Program-made: the position numbers and the translations under genes
The notes under the pieces: model-generated
Seen by the model: only the letters and a program-made list of their open reading frames with translations
Database searches by the model: none
Told to the model about the DNA's origin: nothing
Assembly: GCA_013178095.1 (NCBI GenBank)
Contig: JABLXK010000003.1
Span: forward strand, 1-64,000
Direction: 5' to 3'
Source: Anaerolineae bacterium
GTDB lineage: Bacteria; Chloroflexota; Anaerolineae; Anaerolineales; Anaerolineaceae
DNA length: 64,000 nt
Part shown: positions 1 through 8,253 of the stretch, piece after piece
Position numbering within the stretch: position 1 is the first letter of the stretch
Layout of the letters: each line of letters opens with the position of its first letter

Positions 1-31
1 CTGTGAAGGTATAATCATTTCGGTGAGTCAT
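1..31 (-). CDS. Possible start of an unidentified gene running off the left edge
   Basis: On the minus strand an AGGAG Shine-Dalgarno lies five bases before an ATG at position 31, and the frame stays open to the window edge (MTHRNDYTFT...). Only ten codons are visible, so the product cannot be named. It reads away from the truncated P-type ATPase at 115-720. It begins next to a 9-bp inverted repeat (22-30 and 73-81), an arrangement seen at transposase-encoding insertion-sequence ends. That identity is inference only. Confidence 0.4.
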   Translation of the reverse strand, partial: MTHRNDYTFT

Positions 32-81
32 TTCGTCTCCTATTTTGGTGTGATGACTATGTAGGATACTTCTGACTCACC
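22..81. repeat. 9-bp inverted repeat, possible insertion-sequence end
   Basis: GGTGAGTCA at 22-30 is exactly repeated in inverted form as TGACTCACC at 73-81. The left arm overlaps the first codons of the minus-strand reading frame that starts at 31; the right arm lies just before the ATPase remnant. It may be part of a terminal repeat, or a regulatory palindrome for the partial gene. The other end of any element would lie outside the window. Confidence 0.35.
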
Positions 82-114
82 CCTTTTGTTAAGGTTCTCT
101 ATTTTACAGAAAAT

Positions 115-720
115 ATGTTACACCAACAATATATCCGCGCAACCCTGGTATCTAATTTTGGTAATTTTTATGCTGTTGCTATTGGATCTTTATTTATCGA
201 TTTTTTGCCCATGCTGCCCAAACAACTATTGCTGTTAAACCTGCTTTCTGATTTTCCAATGATGGCGATTGCTTTTGATAAGGTCTCTGATAAAGAAATT
301 GCGCATCCGCAACGTTATGATTTTAAATCTCTCTTTATTATTTTTATTAGCCTTGGATTGGTAAGTACAGTCTTTGATTTCATATACTTCGGACTGTTTT
401 ATCAAATTTCCCCTGAAGTATTACAAACTAATTGGTACGTCGCCAGTGTTATTACCGAATTATTGCTTTTGATCTCCATACGTTCCATGCTGCCTGTAGA
501 AAAAGCTGGTATGCCTGCCCCACTCATCATCATTCTTTCAGTGGCAGCTTTTATTGCAACACTTGCTATACCAATGATTCCTTGGACTGCTGAAGTCTTC
601 GAATTTATCAGGCCCACCTGGGGTCACCTTGGATTAATTGTTGGTTTAGCCACCTTGTACCTGATCATTTCTGAATTGGTAAAACGACCTCTTGCCGCTT
701 ATCTGAAATTGAATGAATGA
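115..720 (+). pseudogene. 5'-truncated magnesium-type P-type ATPase, C-terminal membrane domain only
   Basis: The 201 residues match the C-terminal cation-ATPase region of MgtA-type (P-IIIB) Mg2+ transporters. The opening SNFGNFYAVAIGSLFIDFLPMLP, given here in part as SNFGNFYAVA and FIDFLPMLP, then LLLNLLSDFPMMA and FDKV, is the typical start of that domain. About four further hydrophobic segments follow. A full MgtA is near 900 residues; the actuator, the DKTGT phosphorylation site and the nucleotide-binding domain are absent. An in-frame TGA lies at 73-75 and no frame further upstream to base 1 encodes ATPase sequence. Residual read-through use as a small membrane protein cannot be excluded, but a decayed gene cut by an insertion is the simplest reading. 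Confidence 0.75.
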
Positions 721-1022
721 TCAAAAAAACCTGATTCTTAAGAAGATTTTTGATGTCAAATCTTGACCAACCGGTTGGCTTGATCAATGTATTCAATTCA
801 TAAAGTGAGTTGGAGACAATGAATGATGGCTATAGAAATTTGTTGTAAATATATATATACGACTAAGCTACTTTCCTTACACACATATATATATTGATAA
901 TCTCAACAAGCATAAAGTACACACTGCCAGGATTTCATATTTCGCTCATTTACCTTGATGGTAACCACAAGGATTTTTGAATACAACAGCACAACGCGAT
1001 TTAATCAATCTTTGAATATCCG
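721..1022. other. AT-rich gene-free stretch
   Basis: No convincing coding frame. It contains an 11-bp inverted AT repeat (848-858 and 885-895) separated by 26 bases, which might extrude as a hairpin downstream of the ATPase remnant. It has no adjacent T-tract, so it is not called a terminator. Nothing else recognisable was seen. Confidence 0.5.
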
Positions 1023-2762
1023 CTAATACCCTTGCATGCAATTGCTGCGCAATCCCGAGATACAGCAATTATTGGCATACGCGCCGGGATCGGCGTTCTT
1101 GAGGAAACAGCGCGCATTGGACACCTGATATCCGGGTCTCACAAAGGAGAATGAAACGCAATTCGGATCGTTCAGGCATGCCTGCATGCAGATAACCGGG
1201 TCGGGGTTATCCATATCGAAATACTGGTAATCCGATCCATAGCGGTCCACGTTATCTTCCAGGCAGCTGTTCGCAGCGCCTGACCCTCCCTCGGTGGATC
1301 CGCTGGCGCGCGCCATTTCCCCCAACAGCTCTTCGTTTACGACCACGGTGTAACCCCCGTCCATGTCGCCCAGCGATTCGTAAATGCCATTGGTACCGAC
1401 GCAGATCTCGGTTTGATATCCTGCCTGCAAATCCTGCCAGTAGCCGTCGGGTTCCTCGTCGATGAAATCGCCGTTGGCGGAATAGAGCTTGACGTCGAAT
1501 TCGCCCTCCGCGCTGCCGATGTTGGCGAAAGTGACGCAGGCTTCGAATTCGTCATCCCCCAGCCAGTCGCCTATCTCTCTGGCGTTGACGCTGATGATCT
1601 GCGCCTTGGGCCCCACAAAATTCAGGTCGCCGGTGCAGGTATCCTCAGTGCCGCCGCCATAGAGATTCAGGTTCACCGAATAACTGCGGCCGACGTCGCG
1701 GATGTCCCACAACGGATCCCAGTTGGTGGTCAGCAAAAAGAGCGCCGTTCCGCCCGCGCGCACATCGGTCCAGTAGGTGTCGGGTTCCTCGTCCACCTCC
1801 GATCCACCCTCGGAATAGAGCTTGACCTCATATTCACCGGAGGCCCCGCCCTCGTTCCGCATGAAAACGTAAACCACCAGTTCGTCATTATCGATGACGC
1901 TGGCTTTGCAGCTCAGGATATTGCCTTTGGGCGGCGTTCCCTGAGCCGCGTAATATGGGTTTTGTCCCAGGTCGCTGACGGCTTCATAATAACCATACGC
2001 AAAGACTTCGCAGGCCGGGTCCAAAATTCCCGAGATGGTGGAACTGCATGATTTCAACAAATTATTCAGGAATTCAGTATCGCAATCTCCCTGGCTTTTT
2101 CCGGCCGTGCAATAACAGATATCATGCGTATTGCAGGCGTCTTTGAACGTATCCGCTATTGGTACGGTTTCACCGGTGAGGTAATGCAGGACCCACGAGG
2201 TCGACCAGACCAGAAAAGGCGCATCCGGAACGTTGAATCCGTCCGCTGAGCCGCATCCGTTGGACTCGCAGGGCGGCGCGCTCCTGGTCAGGTAAATGGG
2301 ATTCTCATCCCGGTAGGCGAGGATCAATTGCCCGTTGTAGAAGATGTTGAAAAAAGGATAAACCTCAGTGGCGTCAGCGGGGAACTGGTCAAAAGGCACG
2401 AAAATCGTGTAGCCTGAAAAAGCGCTGGCATCATATAAAACCAATTCCTCAGTTTGGTAAGTCAAATGCCCATTCGGATCGCGGTAGTTCTGCCCGACCC
2501 CGGAATGGAGAATGCCATTTCCATAAGCATCCTGGAACCAAAGTCCGATCTGGATGGTTTGATTGGCAAGGTTATAAACGCTTAAATCAAAAGTGACCGT
2601 CAAGCCGCCTGCGCCGTTGGAAGCGGATACATTGCTGATTTCGGCAGAGGGGGATGCTTGCGCCCTAACGGGGCAGGAGATAGCGATGATGAGAAGAAAC
2701 GAAATGCCTAAAGCAAACAGTCGAGGAAGCGGCGATGATTGAGGATAACTGATGGTGTTCAT
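1023..2762 (-). CDS. Secreted multidomain protein with a phospholipase A2-like motif and a C-terminal PAN/apple domain
   Basis: A 579-residue exported protein. Residues 1-35 form a signal peptide (hydrophobic LFALGISFLLIIAI core, then RAQA). Residues about 40-160 look like a beta-sandwich. Around 165-240 there is a Cys-rich segment with DACNTHDICYC (Cys210, His213, Asp214, Cys217), the His-Asp dyad and paired cysteines typical of secreted phospholipase A2 folds. Two related beta repeats follow (about 285-385 and 390-490), both containing an EEPD-x-YW motif, resembling CARDB-type adhesion repeats. Residues about 503-575 have the cysteine and SFSF pattern of a PAN/apple domain. It is monocistronic, next to unrelated genes. 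Lipid hydrolysis is a family-based guess; the calcium loop is not obvious. An adhesin with a dead phospholipase fold is an alternative. Confidence 0.7.
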   Translation of the reverse strand: MNTISYPQSSPLPRLFALGISFLLIIAISCPVRAQASPSAEISNVSASNGAGGLTVTFDLSVYNLANQTIQIGLWFQDAYGNGILHSGVGQNYRDPNGHLTYQTEELVLYDASAFSGYTIFVPFDQFPADATEVYPFFNIFYNGQLILAYRDENPIYLTRSAPPCESNGCGSADGFNVPDAPFLVWSTSWVLHYLTGETVPIADTFKDACNTHDICYCTAGKSQGDCDTEFLNNLLKSCSSTISGILDPACEVFAYGYYEAVSDLGQNPYYAAQGTPPKGNILSCKASVIDNDELVVYVFMRNEGGASGEYEVKLYSEGGSEVDEEPDTYWTDVRAGGTALFLLTTNWDPLWDIRDVGRSYSVNLNLYGGGTEDTCTGDLNFVGPKAQIISVNAREIGDWLGDDEFEACVTFANIGSAEGEFDVKLYSANGDFIDEEPDGYWQDLQAGYQTEICVGTNGIYESLGDMDGGYTVVVNEELLGEMARASGSTEGGSGAANSCLEDNVDRYGSDYQYFDMDNPDPVICMQACLNDPNCVSFSFVRPGYQVSNARCFLKNADPGAYANNCCISGLRSNCMQGY

Positions 2763-2974
2763 ATGATCCCTCCGAATTCATATTGACCATACAAGCGAAA
2801 TCATCGAATTAATTAATATTATACGTTATATGTAAAACAATAAGCAATAATGAAATCGGGGGGCGGTAAAGCGGTTTTATAACCAGTATGCCGATGATTG
2901 TTGGTATAAATTGCACGTATTTTTATGAATTGGTGATGGAAAGCGATTGTACTTACGCAATTCTGGAAACGAAA

Positions 2975-3376
2975 TTATTTTCTGAACCTCATAGTAACGC
3001 GGTAAATTATCAATACAATCAACCCGACCCAGATCAGGATGATTACCGCCGCTGCGATCCGGTTGACCGGTTTTTCGCCGCCCATCTCCATGCGCGCCTG
3101 TTCCCGACAGTCTTCCATCACGTCGCCCGGGATCATTTTCATTACAAGTGCGACCCCCAGAGGGATCAAAACCAGGTCATCCAAATAACCCAGGATGGGA
3201 ATGAAATCCGGTATCAGATCGATGGGGCTGAAGGCATAGGCTACCACGACGCCAGTCAACGCTTTGGCGTACCAGGGGGTACGCGGATGACGGCAAGCCA
3301 GATATAAAGCCAACGTTTCGGCTTTAAGATTCTTCGCTTTTTGCTTCCAGATGTCAACGATCGATTGTTTTTTCAT
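2975..3376 (-). CDS. DUF1232 (YkvA-like) small membrane protein
   Basis: 133 residues. The central block YLACRHPRTPWYAKALTG, then AYAFSPIDLIPDFIPILGYLDD (split here as AYAFSPIDLIPDF and IPILGYLDDL), is the hallmark of DUF1232/YkvA. One membrane segment follows (LVLIPLGVALVMKMI), with a second hydrophobic segment near the C-terminus (VIILIWVGLIVLII). The N-terminus is basic and probably cytoplasmic. The family's biochemical role is unknown. It stands alone between the secreted protein and gdhA, transcribed in the same direction as both but about 190 bases beyond the gdhA hairpin, so it probably has its own promoter. Confidence 0.88.
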   Translation of the reverse strand: MKKQSIVDIWKQKAKNLKAETLALYLACRHPRTPWYAKALTGVVVAYAFSPIDLIPDFIPILGYLDDLVLIPLGVALVMKMIPGDVMEDCREQARMEMGGEKPVNRIAAAVIILIWVGLIVLIIYRVTMRFRK

Positions 3377-3508
3377 TTATGTTGTTTTATTTGCGGGCAG
3401 TAATAATCATAAACCACCTTTTGCATAATGACGCGGGATTGAAAACAATCAGGTTCTCAATTGTAAGTGATTAACAATTTTTTTATTCACCGGATAACCG
3501 AATTAAGT

Positions 3509-3538
3509 GGGTTAGCCCATATCGCTATGGGCTAACCT
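3509..3538 (-). terminator. Hairpin downstream of gdhA with GCGA tetraloop
   Basis: A 12-bp stem (GGTTAGCCCATA on the plus strand paired with TATGGGCTAACC, the outermost pair G-T) encloses four bases which, read in the gdhA direction, are GCGA. It lies 26 bases past the gdhA stop codon. No T-tract follows, so it may stop transcription inefficiently, or act in 3'-end processing or stability. Its apex CCATAGCGATATGG is shared with two other hairpins in the window (19583-19604 and 62501-62526). Confidence 0.65.
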
Positions 3539-3563
3539 GAAGAAAAGAGTTTGGGGGAAAATT

Positions 3564-4850
3564 TCAGATCCAGCCGCGTAGTTGCATGGCTTTAATCACG
3601 CGGGAGATCGCCACCATGTAAGCTCCATCGCGCAAATCCACTTTCTCATTCAAAGATACTTCCAAAACGGTACGGAAAGCTTCTGTAAGAATCTGGTCTT
3701 CTTTTTGTAAGACCTCGTCTTTGGTCCAGTAGTAATTCATGTCGTTTTGGACGGATTCCAGATATGAAACGGTCACGCCGCCGCTGTTGCACAGGAAATC
3801 GGGAATCAGGAAAATTCCTCTGGCTTTGATGATCTCGTCTGCCTCGGTGGTGGTGGGGCCGTTGGCTCCTTCCGCGATGATCTTCACCCGGCTGCTGATG
3901 GTTTTCGCATTAACCGCATCGATCTGCCCCTCCATGGCAGCCGGGATCAATACGTCTGCGTCTTTGCTGAGCCAGGCGCCGCCGTCTTCGAAGACGTACC
4001 CGGCCGATTGGGCTTTTTGCTTGTTGACTGAACCGTACTGGTCGGTTATCGAAAGCAGGAACGCAGGATCGAAATCCCGCTCCTTGCTGATGGTATAAGC
4101 GCGTTTGTCATTGTAATCCCAGTAGGATACGCACAAGACTTCGCCGCCCAGGATTTGTTTGTACGCCACGGCGGCATATTGCGCCACGTTCCCGAATCCC
4201 TGGATGGCCGCGCGCGTTTTGCTGCCGTCGATGCCGAGATGGCGCATGGCCTCGCGCGTGGTGTAGACCACGCCGTAACCGGTCGCTTCAGTGCGGCCGA
4301 GCGAGCCGCCGCCGCCCACCGGTTTACCAGTGATCACGCCGGGCGTGTATTCCCCGTTCAGTAAAGAAAATTCATCCATCATCCAGGCCATCATTTGCGC
4401 ATTGGTACCCACGTCCGGCGCGGGCACGTCCTGGCGCGGGCCGATATTTTTACGCATCTGCTGCACCCAGCCGCGCACAAGGCGCTCTTTCTCCCCGTTG
4501 GAAAGCGCCGCCGGGTCGACAACCACGCCGCCCTTCGCCCCGCCCAGGGGTATATCGGCAACCGCGCATTTCCAGGTCATCCAGGTGGCCAGCGCGCGGA
4601 TGCCGTCGACTGTTTCGGATGGGTGGAAGCGCACGCCGCCTTTGTATGGTCCGCGCGCGTTATTGTGTTGGATGCGAAATCCCTGGAACAACCTGACCGA
4701 ACCATTATCCATGCGGACTGGAATGCGGAAATGGAATTCCTTTTGCGGCCAACGCAAATATTCTCGAACGGATTCATCCAGTTGCAGCATATCGGCCACG
4801 CGGTCGAATTGCTGCTGCGCCATTTGGAATGGATTAAATATTGCTGCCAT
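3564..4850 (-). CDS. gdhA: Glutamate dehydrogenase (Glu/Leu/Phe/Val family)
   Basis: Interconverts glutamate with 2-oxoglutarate and ammonia using NAD(P). 428 residues, the normal length for the hexameric small-subunit family. The N-terminal domain has RGPYKGGVRFHP (Lys70, substrate carboxylate contact), TWKCAVADIPLGGAKGG (Lys94, catalytic-type Lys106) and PAPDVGT with the catalytic Asp. The C-terminal Rossmann domain carries GFGNVAQYAA. This gives a complete active site. The ATG start at 4850 fits the family N-terminus. It is a single-gene transcription unit with a hairpin 26 bases downstream and a TATAAT-like box upstream. Cofactor preference cannot be read safely. In a sugar-fermenting anaerobe it would link ammonia assimilation to amino acid metabolism; it could also run catabolically. 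Confidence 0.95.
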   Translation of the reverse strand: MAAIFNPFQMAQQQFDRVADMLQLDESVREYLRWPQKEFHFRIPVRMDNGSVRLFQGFRIQHNNARGPYKGGVRFHPSETVDGIRALATWMTWKCAVADIPLGGAKGGVVVDPAALSNGEKERLVRGWVQQMRKNIGPRQDVPAPDVGTNAQMMAWMMDEFSLLNGEYTPGVITGKPVGGGGSLGRTEATGYGVVYTTREAMRHLGIDGSKTRAAIQGFGNVAQYAAVAYKQILGGEVLCVSYWDYNDKRAYTISKERDFDPAFLLSITDQYGSVNKQKAQSAGYVFEDGGAWLSKDADVLIPAAMEGQIDAVNAKTISSRVKIIAEGANGPTTTEADEIIKARGIFLIPDFLCNSGGVTVSYLESVQNDMNYYWTKDEVLQKEDQILTEAFRTVLEVSLNEKVDLRDGAYMVAISRVIKAMQLRGWI

Positions 4851-4970
4851 GCTCTACCTCTAATTTAGATTTATCGGATAACCGGGCTAGATGAGGAAAT
4901 TGAGGGATCGCAGCAAACAGCAACGTGCTTTATTTTATATTCTTCAATTCCGTCATCACATACCTACGCC

Positions 4971-4976
4971 ATTATA
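4971..4976 (-). promoter_or_regulatory. Candidate -10 box for gdhA
   Basis: The minus strand reads TATAAT, about 120 bases before the gdhA start. No good -35 hexamer sits at 16-18 bases, so this is a weak call based on one perfect hexamer. Confidence 0.3.
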
Positions 4977-5063
4977 GAATGAGCGCAAATCAATTGATTG
5001 TATGATTTGTGAATATTGTAAAAGTGACAGAATTGAACTAATCAGCGGAACAATGGGGGTAAA

Positions 5064-7133
5064 TTAGATCGCTTTTTCCAGTTTTGGCACCCATTGCCAC
5101 AGGATTTGGATGATATCGCGGGGGCTCGCGGATTCGCGGATGGCTTGCAGAAAATCCGGGTAGCGGATAAGTTCATTGAGCTGGAACAGAGCAGTCAGGT
5201 GGGAATAATCGTCAATTGCCCCCAGGACGAATACAATGTCAATATCTGGGCTGATGGAATCATCCAAACGATACGGTTTGGCAAGTTTCAGGAAACTCAT
5301 GCAAAGTTGATTGACGCCGTCGGTGGGCTTGGCGTGCAGCAAAAGCACGCCGGCGCCCAGATTCATGTAGAATCCGTGTTTGCCAATCAGGTCAATCATG
5401 GCGTCCACAAAGCGCGGTTGGACGGTTTTGCTGGCGAGCAGCGGCTCGCTGGCGGCTTTCAGCAATTCATTCCAATGGTTGACTGATTCGAGGAAGACCA
5501 CGTGGGGAAGTTTGATCAGATCAAGCAGCGTGTTCTCCTGGTTCAAAATCGTAAAACCTTTGGATTGGCGCGATTGATTCTTTTCATTGATCCAGCGTTG
5601 AATTTTGTTGATATCCTCCAGCTCGAGGAATGGGCTGACTTCGATGACTGGCAGTGGCGCATCGATAATGGGGATCGTACTGATGATAATCTCGCCGTCG
5701 ATATCCAACGCGGTCAAGCCGTGGAAATTGTTGACCACTTGCGTGATGCGCAGGTGGGGAAATTCCACCTGCAGGCGGGATTTTAGGAGAGAGCTTTTCG
5801 ACCTGACGCCATCGTTGGCGATAATGGCTTTCAGGCTGGTATCCTCTTTCGCATACAGTCGTTCCAGTGCGGACAGAAAATACATTGAAATATACCCAAT
5901 CTCCTCCGCGGGGATGGACTCATGGATCTGCTTTTCCAGAAAATCGATATGATTTTCAACCACAGAATAGATCAACCGGTATTTCTTGCGGATGGTGTTC
6001 AGATAGGGGTTCCGGATGGGAATATGATGCTTGAGGCGGAAGATGGCGTAATCCAGGTGGTTGGCCAGTTCATTGATCAGCAATTCGTCAATTTTAATGA
6101 TCGGGTGCAGGCGCATGGAGCATACATTGACCAATTCCTGCGCCAGGCGTTCGCTGTCTTGCGAAGAAACGTAATGGAGCGTGTCGCTCAGATTTCTGGC
6201 ATTATCCGGCGGTTCGAGTTTGCAGCTCTTGATTAACGAAGTGATGATTTCTTTTTCTTTATCACTCAATTCACAATTGTATTTATTGGTGATTTTATAA
6301 GCGATCGCCTGGGTGATGGTGTTCTCATCGTAGTTGCTGAGCTCCTGATCCGGGTCGCCTGTGATTAACTTGCCTGACAAAATGGCTTGAATGGCAACCG
6401 CAAGGTAAACCATGATCTCCGTCTGCGATACATTGGACATCGGAAACCCCAAATTCTCTTCGATACTTTGGACCAGGTTCCGGGTGAATGAGAGATCAAG
6501 TTGACGCAGAAAACGATTGAAGCATCCGGAAATAAAATCGTTGTTGTATTCGGATTGCCCGGAGGGAAAACTGTCGTAAAGCGCCAGCCAATCTTTATTG
6601 CCAAGTTCTTCTTTGATCAACCTGACCAATGCAAAACGGCGCAGCTCTTCATCGCAATTGATCCATAATCCTTTTGAAGTGCGGCGGATCAACGTGATGC
6701 GATATCGGTCCAGCCAGGATTCAATTTCGTTGGTGTCTTTAAAAATGATCGAGCGCGAGAACGATTCGATCTCGGAGATCCTTTCCGTTGTAATCGGTTC
6801 ATCGGAATTGAGCAAGTAAAGGATAATGATGCGGATGCGCTGTTCCCGCGTCAAGACGATATTACTATCATCCAGGCGATTGGCATAGTTCAACACCTCG
6901 GCGCGTTTTTCCTGAGAGGCGACCAACTCCACACCGTAACCGCGGCGGTCGATCAATTTGATGTCGTGGTAACCCAACCAGGAAGCGGCGATGTCGATGT
7001 TGTATCTGACAACTCGCGCGCTTAGGTTTGCGCGCTTGGCCAATTCACCCAGCGTGATTTTTCCCTGGGTATTCAGCAGGATGCGGATGATATTCCGCTG
7101 ACGGCTGTTGATATCCGGAAGATGAGGCGCCAT
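5064..7133 (-). CDS. PRD-containing PTS transcriptional activator (MtlR/LicR type)
   Basis: 689 residues. Residues 1-90 carry a DNA-binding HTH of the HTH_11/Mga kind (NIIRILLNTQGKITLGELA). The middle has two PTS-regulation domains with conserved histidines phosphorylated by PTS proteins, followed by an EIIB-like segment. The C-terminus (about 540-689) has an EIIA-like fold with HGFYMNLGAGVLLLHAKP, where the His fits the phosphorylation site. This layout belongs to DNA-binding activators rather than BglG RNA-binding antiterminators, because a CAT RNA-binding domain is absent. It is divergent from the galactitol-type PTS operon starting at 7306, so it is very likely its activator, reporting substrate and PTS phosphorylation state. 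Confidence 0.9.
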   Translation of the reverse strand: MAPHLPDINSRQRNIIRILLNTQGKITLGELAKRANLSARVVRYNIDIAASWLGYHDIKLIDRRGYGVELVASQEKRAEVLNYANRLDDSNIVLTREQRIRIIILYLLNSDEPITTERISEIESFSRSIIFKDTNEIESWLDRYRITLIRRTSKGLWINCDEELRRFALVRLIKEELGNKDWLALYDSFPSGQSEYNNDFISGCFNRFLRQLDLSFTRNLVQSIEENLGFPMSNVSQTEIMVYLAVAIQAILSGKLITGDPDQELSNYDENTITQAIAYKITNKYNCELSDKEKEIITSLIKSCKLEPPDNARNLSDTLHYVSSQDSERLAQELVNVCSMRLHPIIKIDELLINELANHLDYAIFRLKHHIPIRNPYLNTIRKKYRLIYSVVENHIDFLEKQIHESIPAEEIGYISMYFLSALERLYAKEDTSLKAIIANDGVRSKSSLLKSRLQVEFPHLRITQVVNNFHGLTALDIDGEIIISTIPIIDAPLPVIEVSPFLELEDINKIQRWINEKNQSRQSKGFTILNQENTLLDLIKLPHVVFLESVNHWNELLKAASEPLLASKTVQPRFVDAMIDLIGKHGFYMNLGAGVLLLHAKPTDGVNQLCMSFLKLAKPYRLDDSISPDIDIVFVLGAIDDYSHLTALFQLNELIRYPDFLQAIRESASPRDIIQILWQWVPKLEKAI

Positions 7134-7171
7134 CCACTCATTTTAGCATGATTACTACAAAATTGTCACAA

Positions 7172-7222
7172 CTATCATAAAAAAATCTGATAGATAATTA
7201 GCAGCCTCCGGATTTGTATAAT
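7172..7222 (+). promoter_or_regulatory. Candidate activated promoter of the galactitol-type PTS operon
   Basis: A perfect TATAAT lies at 7217-7222 but no good -35 hexamer is placed 16-18 bases upstream, as expected for an activator-dependent promoter. An inverted repeat, CTATCA at 7172-7177 and TGATAG at 7188-7193, sits just upstream, where an activator could bind. The divergent PRD regulator is the likely binder. This is an inference from position. Confidence 0.5.
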
Positions 7223-7305
7223 GTTTTCATTCTTCGGAATCCCGAGTGACAATGGTTTGATTTGCGAAGGAATGAAATTATTGATAACGAGAGACAAACA
7301 CAAAC

Positions 7306-7785
7306 ATGGAAGCAGCCATTCTTGAAAACGTAAATATTGTTAAGCTGAATCGGACCACGCGTGACGAGGTCTTAAAAGATTTATCGGAAATCGCCATAAC
7401 CGCCGGTTTTGCCAAACAAGGCTACGACCAGGCGATCATTGAACGGGAAAATCAATACCCAACCGGTTTGCATATTCCCGAAGTGGAAGTTGCCATTCCT
7501 CATGCTGATGTTGAATGGGCAATCAAACCGTCCCTGACCATCGCTATTCTGGATCATCCGGTCACTTTCGGTTCGATGGATGGAAGCGGGGGGGATGTGA
7601 TGGCAAAGCTAGTGTTCATGCTGACCATTGAAGAACCCAGGGACCACATCGATTTTCTGAGAGCTTTTTCCGGGGTGATCGGGCAGCCGGATATTCTGAA
7701 GGATTTCGTCAATTCCGCGGATCCGGGACCGATGTTTGAAAAAATTCGAAATAATTTACCTGTTCGCCAGGTAATCCATAAATAA
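7306..7785 (+). CDS. PTS system EIIA component, galactitol/fructose type
   Basis: A cytoplasmic phosphocarrier that takes phosphate from HPr and passes it to EIIB (7815). 159 residues of the PTS_EIIA_2 fold. The active-site histidine is His66 in VAIPHADVEWA, and the surrounding IPEVEVAIPHA, HPVTFGSMDG and MLTIEEPRDHIDFLRA blocks resemble galactitol EIIA (GatA). First gene of an operon that continues with EIIB and EIIC. HPr and enzyme I are not in the window and must be encoded elsewhere. The substrate is unknown; galactitol-family transporters also take pentitols and other sugar derivatives, and the downstream RuBisCO-like protein argues against simple galactitol use. Confidence 0.93.
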   Translation: MEAAILENVNIVKLNRTTRDEVLKDLSEIAITAGFAKQGYDQAIIERENQYPTGLHIPEVEVAIPHADVEWAIKPSLTIAILDHPVTFGSMDGSGGDVMAKLVFMLTIEEPRDHIDFLRAFSGVIGQPDILKDFVNSADPGPMFEKIRNNLPVRQVIHK

Positions 7786-7814
7786 TCTAAAAGAAAAGGA
7801 GTAAAGAAAAGAGT

Positions 7815-8120
7815 ATGGGAAGGCCTGCAGTGATTTTAGTAATGTGTGGTTCATCGGTGGCAACATCCAATCTGGCAGCAGTCAAGCTGGAGGATGAAGC
7901 TGACCGAAGGAAGGTGCGGATTGTCACGAAAAAAGGCAAAGTAGCCGATTTCAACATGCTGGTGGATTTACACAAACCCGACCTGGTAGTGGCGACATCA
8001 CAAACCCACGCGCGCGACAATATCAAAGTTTTCAGCGGCGTTCCCCTGGTCACCACTTTGGGCCAGGACAAGTTGTTCGATGAAATCTTTGCCTACATTA
8101 AAGAGTTGGGTTTGGGATAA
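7815..8120 (+). CDS. PTS system EIIB component, galactitol type
   Basis: 101 residues. The N-terminal phosphocysteine loop is MCGSSVATSN, with Cys11 as the residue that is phosphorylated and donates phosphate to the incoming sugar at EIIC. It lies 29 bases after EIIA, with an AAAGGAGT ribosome site before ATG 7815. The length and loop fit GatB. It acts at the cytoplasmic face of the membrane together with EIIC at 8254. Confidence 0.93.
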   Translation: MGRPAVILVMCGSSVATSNLAAVKLEDEADRRKVRIVTKKGKVADFNMLVDLHKPDLVVATSQTHARDNIKVFSGVPLVTTLGQDKLFDEIFAYIKELGLG

Positions 8121-8253
8121 CCCTGAAATTTTCGTGAACGCGCAATAGAGTTGCAATAAAAAAAACAGGAGGTCAAAAGGGAAAGAATTATTAGAAATAA
8201 CGGCTCGGTAGTAATTCTGTATTAAAAAATAGTCATAGAAAAAGGAGTACGAA

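Noticed and set aside
841..900. Alternating AT repeats as an origin or attachment site
   Set aside because: Only a simple AT-rich inverted repeat; no DnaA boxes, iterons, integrase gene or tRNA nearby.
1413..2051. Plus-strand frame of 212 codons
   Set aside because: A shadow of the secreted protein on the other strand; low-complexity composition typical of antisense frames.
2888..3307. Plus-strand frame of 139 codons
   Set aside because: It lies opposite the well-supported DUF1232 gene and its translation has no recognisable family features.
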